Part shown: one piece after another, positions 1 through 38,250 of the stretch
Position numbering within the stretch: position 1 is the first letter of the stretch
Layout of the letters: each line of letters starts with the position of its first letter
DNA from: Aquila chrysaetos chrysaetos
Taxonomy: Eukaryota; Chordata; Aves; Accipitriformes; Accipitridae
Assembly: GCF_900496995.4 (NCBI RefSeq)
Contig: NC_044022.1
Coordinates: 13,034,938-13,098,937, forward strand
DNA: 64,000 nt
Reading direction: 5' to 3'
The notes under the pieces: generated by a model
What the model was told of the DNA's origin: nothing
Databases searched by the model: none
The model's input: the letters and a program-made list of their open reading frames with translations, nothing else
Translations under genes and position numbers: made by a program

Positions 1-1964
1 GGGAACAACGTTTACACAAATAGTGACAGACAGCAAGTTCTACCATTATGCAGTTTTACTGCATATGTATGTTTGGATTGTACAAACAATAAAGGCAAAT
101 ATGTTTAGATTTCATAAAAATACAAGGACACAAAATTAATAGGAGAAATGAGTAGCTATCAGTTTCAAAAGGTTAAACTACATCTAATTACATCATCTGA
201 ATTTGTTCCCAGCTATGAAGATAAACAAACACATGCAGTGGTCTGGCCACATATAAAAAGAAGAGAAACATCTCTAGTTTTGGCCGACAGCTCTCTATAG
301 CTGTTTACCTAATTTTTGGTTTTTTTTCTTTGGTTGGCTGCAGGGGTAGGTGTCTAGTCTTAATCAAGAGCCTGAAAGAAATTGCTTGTAGTTAATATCA
401 GACTAGTTTTAACAGTTAATCTTGTATCTCAACCCTGAATAACACATCTTGTTCTCCTGGGCATCATCCAGTAACTGCTTATGTCTGATATGTGAAAATA
501 TTCCTTTGGGAGCAAACAAGGAACTCTGCTTTAATTTTACATGTGACACAATTTAGGTCCTGCAGTTACGTATTTCAGCATTCCCAGTGCTGCTAAGTTA
601 CTTTCTCTGAAAGTCTACTCTAAGAATGGATGAACCGAGTGAAAAATCCACTTTGCTTGCTCTGTGTCAGCTTTTAAAAATTTGCAGCTGTTGTGCCACA
701 ATTGCAGAGGGAAACTGAGCAAACTATAAATGGAGAGTTTATATTTGGAATTTTAAAGCTACTGATTTTTTTCATTTGCAGAAGAGGAAAGATAAGAGCA
801 TAAGAGCTTAACCTTGTAAAAGTAGGTATGATTTTACCCACATATGCCACTGATCAGTTCAACTGCATTTACCCATTAGAAGTATTTTTTGCGAAAAACT
901 GGTGGCGTAGTGCCTGTCTTACTTTCACGGGAACTTTCAAATTAACATCCTCTTATTATTTTACTGCTTTCTATTGAGCAGGAATTTCCATGATGTGACT
1001 GATGAGTTACAGATTACCCTATGCTACAGACCAGATGACTACTAAAAAACCACAACTATAATTCTTTGCCATCTTCAACATACAGAAGAAAGGCAGAAGG
1101 ATAAGAGAGTCCAGAAGACACTCATCTTGATTTACATCAAATTCTTGTTTGTCTTTAGAAGAGGTCAAGACCTGAGAAAACAGAAGTGGTTCCATAGCAG
1201 TGTAATTGCTCTCACAGAGCTTGATGCTACTACTTTTAACTAAATATCACCTGACAAAATCTTTAAAAAGCAGAATTGCAGAAGCATCTTTTTTAAGCAT
1301 TAAATTCTGATTAAAGCTGTTTCAGAAACCTCTTCTTATTACTGGTCAGAGACACTCTTAAGTTTTCTCCTTATAAAATACCAGTTAATAAACCTCTCAG
1401 TCACAATTACAGCTTTCAACGTAATACAGTTTTCACACCACAGTAAGATAAAACTGATCTCAAATTCGATTAGGGAGATAGGAAAGCATTGCTATAAAAC
1501 AGTATCAGGCATTTAAAGCATATATACCAAAACTACACCAGTGTTCTCAAGAGCTAAACCAGAATTAATTTTGCCAATTTTTGGACCAATTCCATAAGGG
1601 AAGTATCAAGTTTTAGTTTTGTACGTTTGCTATTTGAAACAACTGTAGTTTTCCTCCTTAATGAACATTGTGTTAATACAACCTTATTTTTCCAAGTATG
1701 CCATTGCTTTCTCTCTCTCTTACATGTATATTCAGATCCTATGTAGATTTGTAAGAATTATATTCACATTGTATTTTCTACAGCTGGCGCATGCTCCCTG
1801 ACAGTATTAGAAGCTCTTAGTAGAGGTTTAATCCAGTGCTTTCTAGAGTTTATGAATGATTTCAATAGGCAGCAAGTCAGACACTATAAAGCACAAAGAT
1901 GGTTTTTATGAGATATTGAAAGGCAAAACCTGTGGGAGAAAAAGTACAGATCAACAGCCGATTT

Positions 1965-1999
1965 AAAAAAAAAAAAAAAAAAGAAAAAGAAAAAAAGAA
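1965..1999. repeat. A-rich low-complexity tract
   Basis: A run of 18 A residues (1965-1982) is followed by A-rich sequence broken by single G residues. It could be the tail of an old retroposon or a plain simple repeat. No recognisable element body lies next to it. Confidence 0.7.
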
Positions 2000-4900
2000 A
2001 ATCCTCATGTAATTTAATTATTAACTTACAACTAACTGCCACAGAGCCTATATCTTTCCCCCAGTTCTATCTTCTGAAGATAATAAATGCAATATGCTTA
2101 TAAATAAAAGGAAAATACATTAGTGAAAACCACAGGGTATGTTTTTTGTTTACCTGAAATCACATCTATTAAACTGTTTTTGGAATATTCTTATAAAACC
2201 ACCTTGTATGGCAGGGTATTGAATGCATGGGTATCACTGTTTGCAATTTTTCTTAAGCAAAACAAAACTAAACACAAGAAAAGCACCGTGTGCCATTGCT
2301 TTCACTGATGCCCACCCACTAAGCTGGCTGCAAGTTCTCTGAATTCAGAGGGGTGAAGAACATACTTTCATCCTCCTCCCAGCTCAGTCTCAGTGCTAAC
2401 ACAAATAAGGCAGGTTTGCCCTTATTCTTTCTCTGCCCTTTTAAAGATACAGAAATCTTTAGTACAACTGCAAATTCAAAATAGTTTGTATCATTCTTCT
2501 TTCACAGGACTCTTCAAGTAAGAGGTAGAAGGAAAAATATACACTTAGTAGCACTATGACTGTCTTCCAAGACAAAAAAAATCTTAAGTTGCCAAAAACA
2601 CACCACAGCATGTTTTACTTTAAAAGTGTTTTAACTAATTTTTCTTTCCTCCAGCTATGTTCTGAAGATGACAGTGCCCATTTTCCCCTGGACAAATTTT
2701 ATGGCTTTTTTTTTGGTAGATCATCAATCTTATGAATATTTTCATAAACACTCAGAAATCATCAATGTAAAAATAAAATTAATTTGACATATTACAAGTA
2801 AAATTTAGCAAACAGAAAAATCTTCAACTGCTTTTTAGTATAAAAAGCATGAAAAAGTAGACAAACCCAACAAAAGCAGTGGTTGCCATTTCCATTTCCA
2901 ACAATACAGCTCTTTTAATGACAATCTAGCCTGAACTATAGAACCATAAACACAAGAGCTCACATTAACTGATGATTCTGAATATGCACTTCCCCCGTAA
3001 ATTAAGGTATTCAATAAAAAAAACATCTTCTGCCCTGGAAGATGAAGATTACTTTGGCAGGGTGGGGAGGAGAGGAGGAGGGGAGGAGGGGAGCAGATGA
3101 TATTGGTGTAGTGGGTGGTTCCAGTCAGGGGCAAAAAGCGAATGCAAGAGAAATTTAACAGCATTGCTGGATATTTTTCATGTGCGACATGAGAGGGAAA
3201 AAAAAAAAAAAAAAGCAAAGAAATAAACTTCCCTGTTATCTTAAAACGATTTGGTTTCATAACATCCAAAGTCGTACCTCTGTATAGAGCACATAAGAAA
3301 TCTGTAACAGCAATCTATTTTTAAGGTTTTTGCCAGATGGGTAAACACCTCAAACACACCCACAGATACTAATGAAAACCACCTTGGCCTCCTTCAGGAA
3401 GTCATTCAACACTTCACAGAAAAAAATAGGAAGTTGTTGATAAACTGCTTGCAAGAACTACTTCCTGTAGGAAAAATAATTACAAGAGTTGTTTGCTGGA
3501 CAATCAGTTAACTTTTCCTCACACTACAAAATGAGAAGAGGTATTACACAAGCTTTGTAAGAATTAAAAACATAACACTAAGGTAAAACGATACAAAAGT
3601 AATTCTAAAATTGAGTGAAACTTATTTTTTCTTTCTGCAAGTTGTTGTCTGCTACTCTCATGGCATATTATCTCTTGCCTAGAGAGCGATCCCCTATCTT
3701 TCTCCATAGTTCACTGAAATGTCAACCAGCAGCTGGCTAACAGGAAGTGGTTAAAAAGCAATGCAGTTGACATCACCACACAAACCAAGCAAGTCTTTTT
3801 CACTGCATGTTTAAGAATGGGCTAAAGCATGCCGCACAGCAATGCTGAGATGACTCAGATGTGACCACTTACTAACCAGGCAAGTCTTAACTTACGAGTT
3901 CTATTTAAGTAACAGTTTCAGTAAAAAATACTATTAGTTTTACCAGCTGTATAGCAAGCATGTCTTAACTCACTGGCCAAAATCATCTGCGTTTTCACTA
4001 ACGGAAAATTATACTCAGGAGTCCTACTCATAACAGTGAGATGAACACTAATGAGTGAAATTCTGGCAAATCACATGTTGGGCATTCATACATAAAGGGG
4101 TTTATTTATCTAAATGGCAGACTGATTTATAAGAGTATTTCTAGCTCAGACCCTATACTATCATTCTTGCCCTCTTTTAATATGTATGGATACATGTGGT
4201 GTGTATATAAAACATCTGGCCAAATAACTCTGTGCATGTATCTATACATATAGACAAGTATTTTCTCTTCCATACACACCATTTTCATTTCTTTGCACAA
4301 ACTACTGTGGTTGCAGTGGTTGACCCATTGATTACTGGAAGTGACTATATTCCGGACTGTATTAAGTACGGTACTCAATTTGATACTATTCTGTTTACAC
4401 TATAGTATATTATGATAACTATAACCATAAGGCTTACTGACATCTGGAAAAGATCTAATACTGTTACCTATTCTGCAAAGGTCTTTCTAGAGCCTGATTA
4501 CCAGACTGTTCATGGAGTGGCTACAGAACAGAGCAAATGGAAACAAAGAGCAATGCAGCCAATCCAACAAAAAAGCTGAATGCTTGGAAGAGACACCAAA
4601 AATCTGCATACGGTAGAAGGAACCACATTAAATGTATTTAGCATCAGGAATCTTTGTACTCATGCTTCAAGCAAATTTAAGGTATAGCTAGACAAGATGT
4701 GAGTTTTAGCGGGCTTGTAGGTATGAGATAGAACTTATCACTCAACACTGAAAAAAGCTTCTGAAATACAAACTTGCTACTCAAAAATAATTCTTACATT
4801 TCTTTGGATTTCCTAAACATACAAAGCAAACATTTTGCTAGTACTTGAAATGTTTTTTACAAATCTTCACGAACTCCAATGAAAGTTGGTGGATCTCACC

Positions 4901-5898
4901 TGCAAATAGTATTAAACAACCTTTTAGGAACAACAAATGTTCTTCAAGTGTGAACAGAGCCTTCAGAACTGTCCTCATTAGACTCTCCCATACCACAGCA
5001 TCACCCAAGGAAAGCCAAAAGAAAACACCCCATTAAGCTGTTTAAAATCTCCCAAGGTCAGCATGTGACCCAGCAGGGAGAGGTTCAAAAAGTACAGCCT
5101 TTATTTTTCTTCCTAACAACCTGGTTTGTTTCCACTCCTTTCCCCTTCAAGACACATCCTTCACAGCTAGCAGCTCTTTCAATCATTTACTTTGGATGTC
5201 TGCTTGAGAACAAACGATCTTGCTCATGCAGATGAGTTTGCCAGACTTGTGTGTACTTTCCAGTCTCAGGCTCTTTATTGTTCTTGCTGAAACCTGACCC
5301 TTTGAAATGGATACCAGGACACCAAGAAAGGACAGAAAAACTTGCAGAAAAAAAAGGAAAAGATTTTTTTGTGGTAATAATGAAACTGCGGAAAAGCTTT
5401 CCAAGAACAAATCTTTCACTCTGATTTCACCTGAATGAGCATAATTTAAAAAGTCAATTATAAGAGCGTGAAGACATTTTGCACCTCTTAAACTGTTCTA
5501 CTTTCTGTAAAATTGACAGCATTATGAAAACCAAACACTTGTGACAGTAAAACTTAAAAATCAAATATCTATTTTTCATGCTTCAGAAGCTGCTCTTTAA
5601 GAGCTCTCACCAGGCACAGTCAAAACAAAGTTTGCTTTTCATTTCAAAACTCAGTCTGTGCTTTCCTCAAGGTCCAATGAGGTACAGTTCTCAAATGGCA
5701 TAAACTTACAGTTCGAAAAAAATTCTATTTGTGCCCACTGAAGAGTTCACATTCTAGAATACGCTGATTTGTTAAACATCACCAAAGAATATATCACATC
5801 TTCAGGATCTACAGCTAATGCTCATTTTCGCATTCCTAATACAGAATGATTGTTTTCAAAAAGTAACCTTCAGGCTCAAATAATGTCAGACAACTGCT

Positions 5899-6075
5899 GT
5901 AACCTCTTTTCAGTTAAAAAAAGCGACACTAATTTCTCTGTATGGTAACAGCATCACTATAGGAACAAAAAACAGTTTTAAGAAGTTCTGCAAGTTCCAT
6001 TTTCATTGCAGACAATGTAGATGTGTTTTTGAAGTTACAAACTCTACTACTTCAATCAAATGCACATATTAATGA
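5899..6075. repeat. Diverged direct repeat, copy A
   Basis: This segment shares a collinear series of short matches with 6370-6540. Both begin with GTAACCTCTT. Both then carry an ACTAATTTC(T/A)CTGT block, an AGAAGTTCTGCAA block, a TTTC(A)TTGCAG-like block and a final CATATATTAAT-like block. The order and spacing are kept at an offset of about 471 bp. I infer an old local duplication or two copies of an unnamed repeat inside YAP1 intron 2. Confidence 0.7.
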
Positions 6076-6369
6076 CAATGTTTTAGCGAAAGGTAGGGAT
6101 AAAGATGCTTTTCTTGGCTGAAATAAGTTTTACATAAATAACACACTGTGCTGCCCCTCCCCTCTCCTAGCCCTGAAAATGACATATAATGGGTTACTTG
6201 AGACATGCAGTTAAATAAAATGTTCAAAATATGGTCAAAATATTTGAAGGCCAATTATGTGTCTTGGTGGACACACTTTCAGAAAGAAGGACAAGCTCCT
6301 GCTGTTTTAGAAAACTACGCAGCATAAAAAATGTTCCCCAATGGATTAGGTGTCAGATGGCTGGCATAC

Positions 6370-6540
6370 GTAACCTCTTCAGGTACAGAGAAGATGATAC
6401 TAATTTCACTGTGTGAAAAAGCTACAGCTGCAGGAACAAGAAACAATGTTAGAAGTTCTGCAATTTCCCTTTCACTGCAGGGAATATAGGCAAGTTAAGA
6501 GTTACAGACCCAAATACTGCAATCACATATATTAATTTCC
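6370..6540. repeat. Diverged direct repeat, copy B
   Basis: This is the second copy of the segment at 5899-6075, with the same order of matching blocks and small indels between them. It is in direct orientation, about 471 bp downstream on the plus strand. The repeat family is not recognised. Confidence 0.7.
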
Positions 6541-7002
6541 TCATGAGAGTAGGCAAAAATGTTTTGATTGCATACTTACATAATTGTCCTTATTCAAAAA
6601 ATAAGAAGTCGTGATACATTCTCACTACAATAGCTTCTAAAGTTACTCTATGTTTTTATCTATATATCATAGATCTCTATATATCATAAAAATGAGGTAA
6701 AATGTATTTTGACCTCCATAAGAACTCTGGCAAGGTTCAGCAAATCCAAAAGTCACATTGTTTAAAAATCACTATGTGCATTTCACTGGTTTTTAGTATA
6801 CAATATAATGGATAACATTCTCCAGCTAAGATTAAGATAGGATAAATATTCACAGAGTACCATACAGCTTTCAGAAACAGCACAGAGTTAATATGGAAGG
6901 CTGAAGCAGTAGGATCTCCTACTAAAATCAGGACCATGTTTTTAAAAATATGTATTTTAAACACAATGAAATTTACTAAAATTCAAAGACTGTAAAAAAA
7001 AC

Positions 7003-7027
7003 CCCAACAAACAAACAAACAAACAAA
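7003..7027. repeat. AAAC microsatellite
   Basis: About five ACAA/AAAC tetranucleotide units in YAP1 intron 2, roughly 50 bp beyond the exon 2 donor site (downstream in the sense of transcription). Confidence 0.8.
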
Positions 7028-7074
7028 AAATAAATCTGCCAGAGATTCTGCTAACTGAAAACAAGTTTTACTTA

Positions 7075-10716
<3,642 letters not shown>

Positions 10717-11257
10717 TCAGAGCCCGGATTCCCAGCCCCGCATGCCCCGCTCCCCGGGCCGCGGCTCGTCCTGCTGTCGCCGGCTAGCTTCTCACCCCTC
10801 GGCAGGGAAACCGACCCGGCCGCAGCAACTGGCAAAACAACTCTGACCGTGCGGCGCTTCCCCGAGCCCGGCCCAGCCCGGCCGGCGCCTCTGTCCCGGC
10901 GGCGGAAACTAACTCACACGACACACCAAACAAAAGTTCGGAGTTACGCCCGCCCGAATCACTCTCCGCCGCCGGCTCCGCCCCTCCTGGGCCCGCCCGC
11001 ACCGTATCCGACCGAGGCAGCCTGTGCCGCGCAGCCCTCCCGCGCGCGCCCGCCCGCACCGCCTCCCGCTCGAGGGGCGCCCGGCGCGGGGGGCGCTGCC
11101 CGGCCCGCCCCAGACCCCGCACCGCGCGCGGCCCGCGGTCGCCTTACGCCCGGGCTGGCCCGTCACCCCGCCGCCCCTCCTTGCGCGCCCGGCGCCCCTC
11201 TGCCGCCTGCCGCCCGCCCGCCCTCGGCTGCCAGGGAGCGGTGCCGCCAACCAGAAC

Positions 11258-11290
11258 TTTTTTTTTTTTTTTTTTTTTTGCCCCCCCCCC
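11258..11290 (+). repeat. T22 then C10 homopolymer pair inside the CpG island
   Basis: A run of 22 T residues (11258-11279), one G, then 10 C residues (11281-11290) lies in otherwise GC-rich YAP1 upstream sequence. Poly(dA:dT) tracts of this length tend to exclude nucleosomes; any role here is inference. Confidence 0.8.
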
Positions 11291-11727
11291 TCTCCGAACT
11301 TCTGTCCCGACTTCCAGGCGGCCGCTCCGCCAGGGGGTGGGGAGGGGCGGCCGCGCTCCCCTCCCCCGCCGGCCCGGAGGCGGGGGGCGGGAGCCCGGGC
11401 CGCCCCGCGCCGGCCGGGGAGCCGCGGCCGGGCGGGGGGCGCGCCCCCGCCCGCGGGGCGTGAGAGGGGGGCGTCGGCCCGGGCCGCCCTCCCCCGGCCG
11501 CGGCCGGCCCCCTCCCGCGGCGAGGGCAGCCGCGGGGCCGAGGCGGAGGGGCCCGGCCCTTCTCGGGGCGAGGAGGAGGCCGGGCCCGGCCCGACCGGCC
11601 CCTCGGCCCCCCGCCTCACCTGGCGGTGGCGGGGCGGCCGCGCCCGGGCCGGCCCCGGCCTCCCGGGGCTGTTACGGCGCGGGGCGAAGCGGGGGCTGGG
11701 GGCGAGGGGCAGCGGGGGGGCTGGGAG

Positions 11728-11762
11728 GGTCGGCCGGGCCGGGCCGGGCCGGGCCGGGCCGC
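11728..11762. repeat. CCGGG pentanucleotide repeat
   Basis: About six tandem GGGCC/CCGGG units lie at the upstream edge of the YAP1 CpG island. A shorter run of the same unit is at about 10256-10275, in intron 1. CpG-rich minisatellites like this can vary in length between individuals. Confidence 0.8.
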
Positions 11763-11880
11763 CTGACTCACTTTCTCCCGATTCCGCTGCGATTTCACTG
11801 GCTCTGGAGCTTCCCCCTGCGTTTACGCGTCGTGGATCTGAAAAGCCGGTTCCTAAAGGGACGACACATCTAGAGAAATA

Positions 11881-12131
11881 CCTTCTATTAGATTAAACGG
11901 GGCGGGGGGGCAAAACTGCCGGGAAAACAGCTTCAGGAAGTGGGGTTTTTAAATACAGAAAAACTTTTGTCATTTAACCACATAGTAACATCGACGTGAA
12001 CGTGTAGCCATTCAGAGCATGTCATCGAGGAGCACATCCTTCCTCGTAAGAAAGCGAGACAATTTCTACCTGAATTCGTGCAGAGAGAAGGCCACCCCCA
12101 TCATAAAACTGGAGAACAGCCAGGTTCATAA
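11881..12131 (-). other. CFAP300 3' flank and YAP1 distal promoter
   Basis: This is the sequence immediately after the CFAP300 stop codon in transcript direction, running into the YAP1 CpG island. I saw no canonical AATAAA or ATTAAA on the minus strand here, so the CFAP300 poly(A) site may use a variant signal or lie inside the YAP1 promoter island. Confidence 0.5.
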
Positions 12132-34638
<22,507 letters not shown>

Positions 34639-34664
34639 CTTCCAGGGCCGGCGGCGGCTCGGCG

Positions 34665-34678
34665 GTTGCCGTGGAAAC
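34665..34678 (+). promoter_or_regulatory. RFX X-box in the CFAP300 promoter
   Basis: GTTGCC-GT-GGAAAC fits the ciliary-gene X-box pattern RYYNYY N1-3 RRNRAC on this strand, and its reverse complement GTTTCC-AC-GGCAAC also fits. It lies 27 bp upstream of the CFAP300 ATG inside the CpG island, where X-boxes of RFX-regulated cilium genes usually occur. RFX (with FOXJ1) control is inferred from position and gene function. Confidence 0.7.
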
Positions 34679-34830
34679 GGCGCCGCGCGGGCGGTGCTCT
34701 GCCGGCGCGCTCCCGCCGCGGGGCTCGGCCCCGCTCACCAGCGTTCCGCCGCCCGGCGGGGCCGCCGCTCGCCGCCTCCCGGTGAGGGCCGCGAGACACC
34801 GCCGTCCCCCTTCTGACAGGATTTCTTTGA

Positions 34831-37690
34831 TTTTTACCTATACAATCCCCTAATTAAACATCAGTCTTCTCCCTCCTCCCCTCCGCTCCAGTCTATGCCC
34901 CGGGAAAACTCAGGCTTGCCGACGGAGAGCCTGGCAGACCGGCACGCAAAGGCAGGGACTACCGTTGCTGGCTTAATTAATGCCACCCCCAATAACATAA
35001 CGCCAAAACGAATTATGAGAAGTGCAAAGTTATGAATTATGAAGCTCTGATGAATCAGGGCTGCTTCTTGCTTCCCAGGGTGTTGATCCATTTGGGAATA
35101 GCGAGGCCCAAGCTCTTCCCAGTGGAAAATTTAAGGAAAGTACATCGTTACTTAAGGAAGCTATTTTTAAAAGTCCAGTAAAGCAAGAGACACCTTGCAA
35201 AATTTGGGGAATTTCCTGCCCTTTGCAGGGAAAGCAGTGAGAGTTTAAGGCTGCCGCACGTCTCGTGCTATACCCTTTAGCAATCCACCGCCCTCCAAAA
35301 CCAGCTCTCACTTTGCCGTAAATCTCCAAAAAAGTAATTTTCCCATTAATCTGTTGCTCAGGCTAAACAGCAGACCCATTTCTAAGAGGTTTAGCAGTGG
35401 TTTTGTTTGTTTCTAACAAAAAAAAAAAATTCAGCTGAATCCCATTCAATTTGATTAGAAAGCAGAAGAGAAAGGTGCAGCGTGCCGTGACGGCAGGGAG
35501 GAAAGCTGAAACTGCTGACATGCACTCCCCTGTCTCGTCAGCCCCCAAAAGACGTCCTACAGATTTAACTTGTAAGACATGCTAGTCAAACAGGCTTGTA
35601 CCAAAGGAATCCAGAAGAAATAGGTCATAAGCCTGTTAAGAAACCCTGTTTTAACATAGTTTCAGTAGAATTCATCGGTCACTACATACTCACTAAATTT
35701 TGTAAAAGAGCGCTTACACCAGCAGGCTGCAGTTCAGCAGATCAAGTTATTGTGTAGCAGCTATGTGACATTTAAGAAGCCGTTCCCGTGTATCTTCTCT
35801 ATCCTGTTTTCTCCACACACTTCCATTTTTTTTCCCCAAGAAATTTTACTTACACATAAACAACAATAGAAAATAAAGCTACACTATACTTCAAGATGTT
35901 TCAATGGTAGAGACAGTTCAAGAGGGAATAAAGAAAAAGTGTGCCTTTCTTCTTAGTATTTAAATATGATCTAAACAGGAGGCACCTGAAACATTATTGT
36001 AACCTTATTCTCAACACGTCTCCACCTACTCCAGCACTACCCCATCTGTTAAATTCCTCTTGCCACTAATAATACTAGCCAGAGATTAAATAGCCAAAGT
36101 GAAAGAACTGGTTTGGGCAGGGAGTGATGTGTAGCAACAACCACCAAACACATAAATTCTTGATTTCAAGTTGTGCGCACTCAAATACAGGATTAAAAAA
36201 AAGAGTGAAACTTTAGGTCTTTTGGGGCAAAAATTCCTACTGACTTTAGTGAGGATTTTCTCTGATTAAAGTGTTGAATCAACAAGCATATGCTTAAATC
36301 CCACTGAAATCTAGAGTGTTTAAGTGCTTTGATGAATCAGGAGTAAGGAAATGAGTAAGGACTTCAGGACTGGCTCAGGAGGATCAGGACAGGAAGCTCT
36401 AAACCATGGAATTAATTTCTTTAATGTTGTGCCATCTACCTATTGTAGTTTTATAATTCAACATTTCCAGTTCTAAGCAGTTGACAGTAATAAAAGTTAA
36501 ACTGGGACTTTCAGTTTAAACGCTGACCTCATTATCCTCATTCACAACAGCCTGAAGTAGAAAGTCAGGCACAGTACTCTTTTAAACACATTTAACTTGT
36601 TTTTTAAAAAGTTAAGGATTTTATGGTCTCACAGATTTTTGGATGGTGGAAAATAGATTTTTCTGCTGCAGAATGAAGTCTTGTAAGTATGTATTATTAA
36701 GCAATAGTAGTCCCTCACTTTTGACCAGACTAATTTTCAGCATTGTTTGTTTTTTCACATATTTACTTATATGTGATTTTGAAGAGTTTTACAGTCCTGA
36801 ATAAACTGTGGGCCTTAAGTGCAAAGCAAACAAATCAGCCTTTCTATGGCAAACAAAACTCAAATTACAGAGGACCAGCCCTGTTGCACCTTTGCGAAGT
36901 GCATCAGTCTTTAAGGCAAAGGTCAGTTGGTGATGGAGCGGCAGCCCGTTCCATTCAGGGAGGGAGCGAAGAACCAGAACAGCAGCTCCTCCCTTCCTCC
37001 TGCAGAAGTCTTCAGCATCGCCGAGGGATAGTTAAGCTGCATGAATTAGCTGAACAGAGGAAGAAAGCGATAATTATCAGTACACATCTGTGAAATAAAT
37101 TAGTCTTTCCAGTGTTAAAATACTGTAGGAAAAGTCTGATGGAAAGTAAATTAAAGTCCAGATCCTGCATCTTGTCTGTAATGAGGACTAGAACCCCCCA
37201 GAATAGAAAGCACTGTACACTACGGTGAAGCTCAGCTCCCGCAAAAGACTTATCATTGTCCAATTCTAGGCACTTGCACTGATAAAAGACTCCAGGTTCA
37301 GGTCTGCGAGAGAGACAGAAGCCAATTAGAAGCCAATTAAAAATATCTCTAAATTAGCAAACAGGAAAGACACTGGTATATCTGAATTCCCCCTTTTCTC
37401 CACCCCCACCCTGAGTGTTGCCCTTCAGTAATCCAAGGCTCCAAGGCAAGAGTCCCTGTCCACTCCGGAGCCAGGCTCTGGATCCTCAGGTGAAGGCAGG
37501 CACCAACACCTCTGCTTGCAGAGAACTGTCAGAGGTGTTTTTGTAAAACACAACCAAAGAGCTCATAGTGGCCACCTTCACACCATGCACCTAGAGCCCT
37601 CACCCGGGAAGAGGGAAATCTGGATTTTAGCCTCTTTCAGCATGAGGAAGCTCACAGCTTTTACATCTAAAGTGCCTCAACTACTGAGGC
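34831..37690. other. Intergenic sequence upstream of CFAP300
   Basis: This is moderately AT-rich DNA beyond the CFAP300 CpG island. No gene is supported, and ORFs of 60-116 residues here show no family signature. A possible ancient repeat fossil is listed separately at about 36220-36345. Confidence 0.7.
36220..36345 (+). repeat. Possible ancient amniote repeat fossil
   Basis: Blocks in order are GCATATGCTTAAATCCCA, CTGAAATC and TTAAGTGCTTTGATGAATCA. They resemble the 'CATGTGCTTAAA ... CCATTGAAGTCA ... TTAAGTGCTTTGCTGAATC' signature common in turtle, crocodile and bird repeat fossils. Identification is from memory and the copy is diverged. Confidence 0.45.
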
Positions 37691-38250
37691 TGGTGCCATG
37701 TCCCCTGAGTTAACAGATCACTGTCCTAGCAAGCTTATTTCTGGATCATGGTGTCAGGGCCCTGCAGAGACTCAGCAAGCACTTTTCCCCAGCGATGTGG
37801 CTGCCTGCACTCAAGGCCAGCTCTGCTGTAACCTTGGGTCAGATGGCTGCGAGAAGAGCTGGGTGGGACAGAGCTGTGAGGCACCTCGGTGGGAACCTCA
37901 TCGTTTTGGCTTGGGAACTGTGTTTTAGCCCCAGCTGCTGCCCCTGCTCCTTGCTGGAGCTGCATGGACTGCATGCCTGTGCCTGGCCATGAACCCCACT
38001 GATCCTGAGCCTGACCTCAGACTCAACCTGTCTCATCCCTACAGACTGGTCTGGTGATCCGGACTCGTGGTTGAATGTGGTCACTGTCACCAGACCTGTT
38101 TTGCTGTTCTGGTTGGGGTGCTGTGGGACAGGGCTATGTCAGGGAGGGCACTGCCCTACCAGCCTCGCATCACCCTCGGCTCCCAGCTCACCCCGTCTTA
38201 CAGAGCAGCCCCCTCTTGCTGCTGCCTGACACACAGTATGTGGTAGAAAG
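37690..38250. other. GC-rich patch of unknown origin
   Basis: About 560 bp is clearly richer in GC than both sides, with overlapping ORFs of 64-83 residues on both strands and no protein family match. The abrupt composition change suggests an old LTR or other retroposon fragment, but I could not identify ends, a poly(A) signal or a known consensus. Confidence 0.3.
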
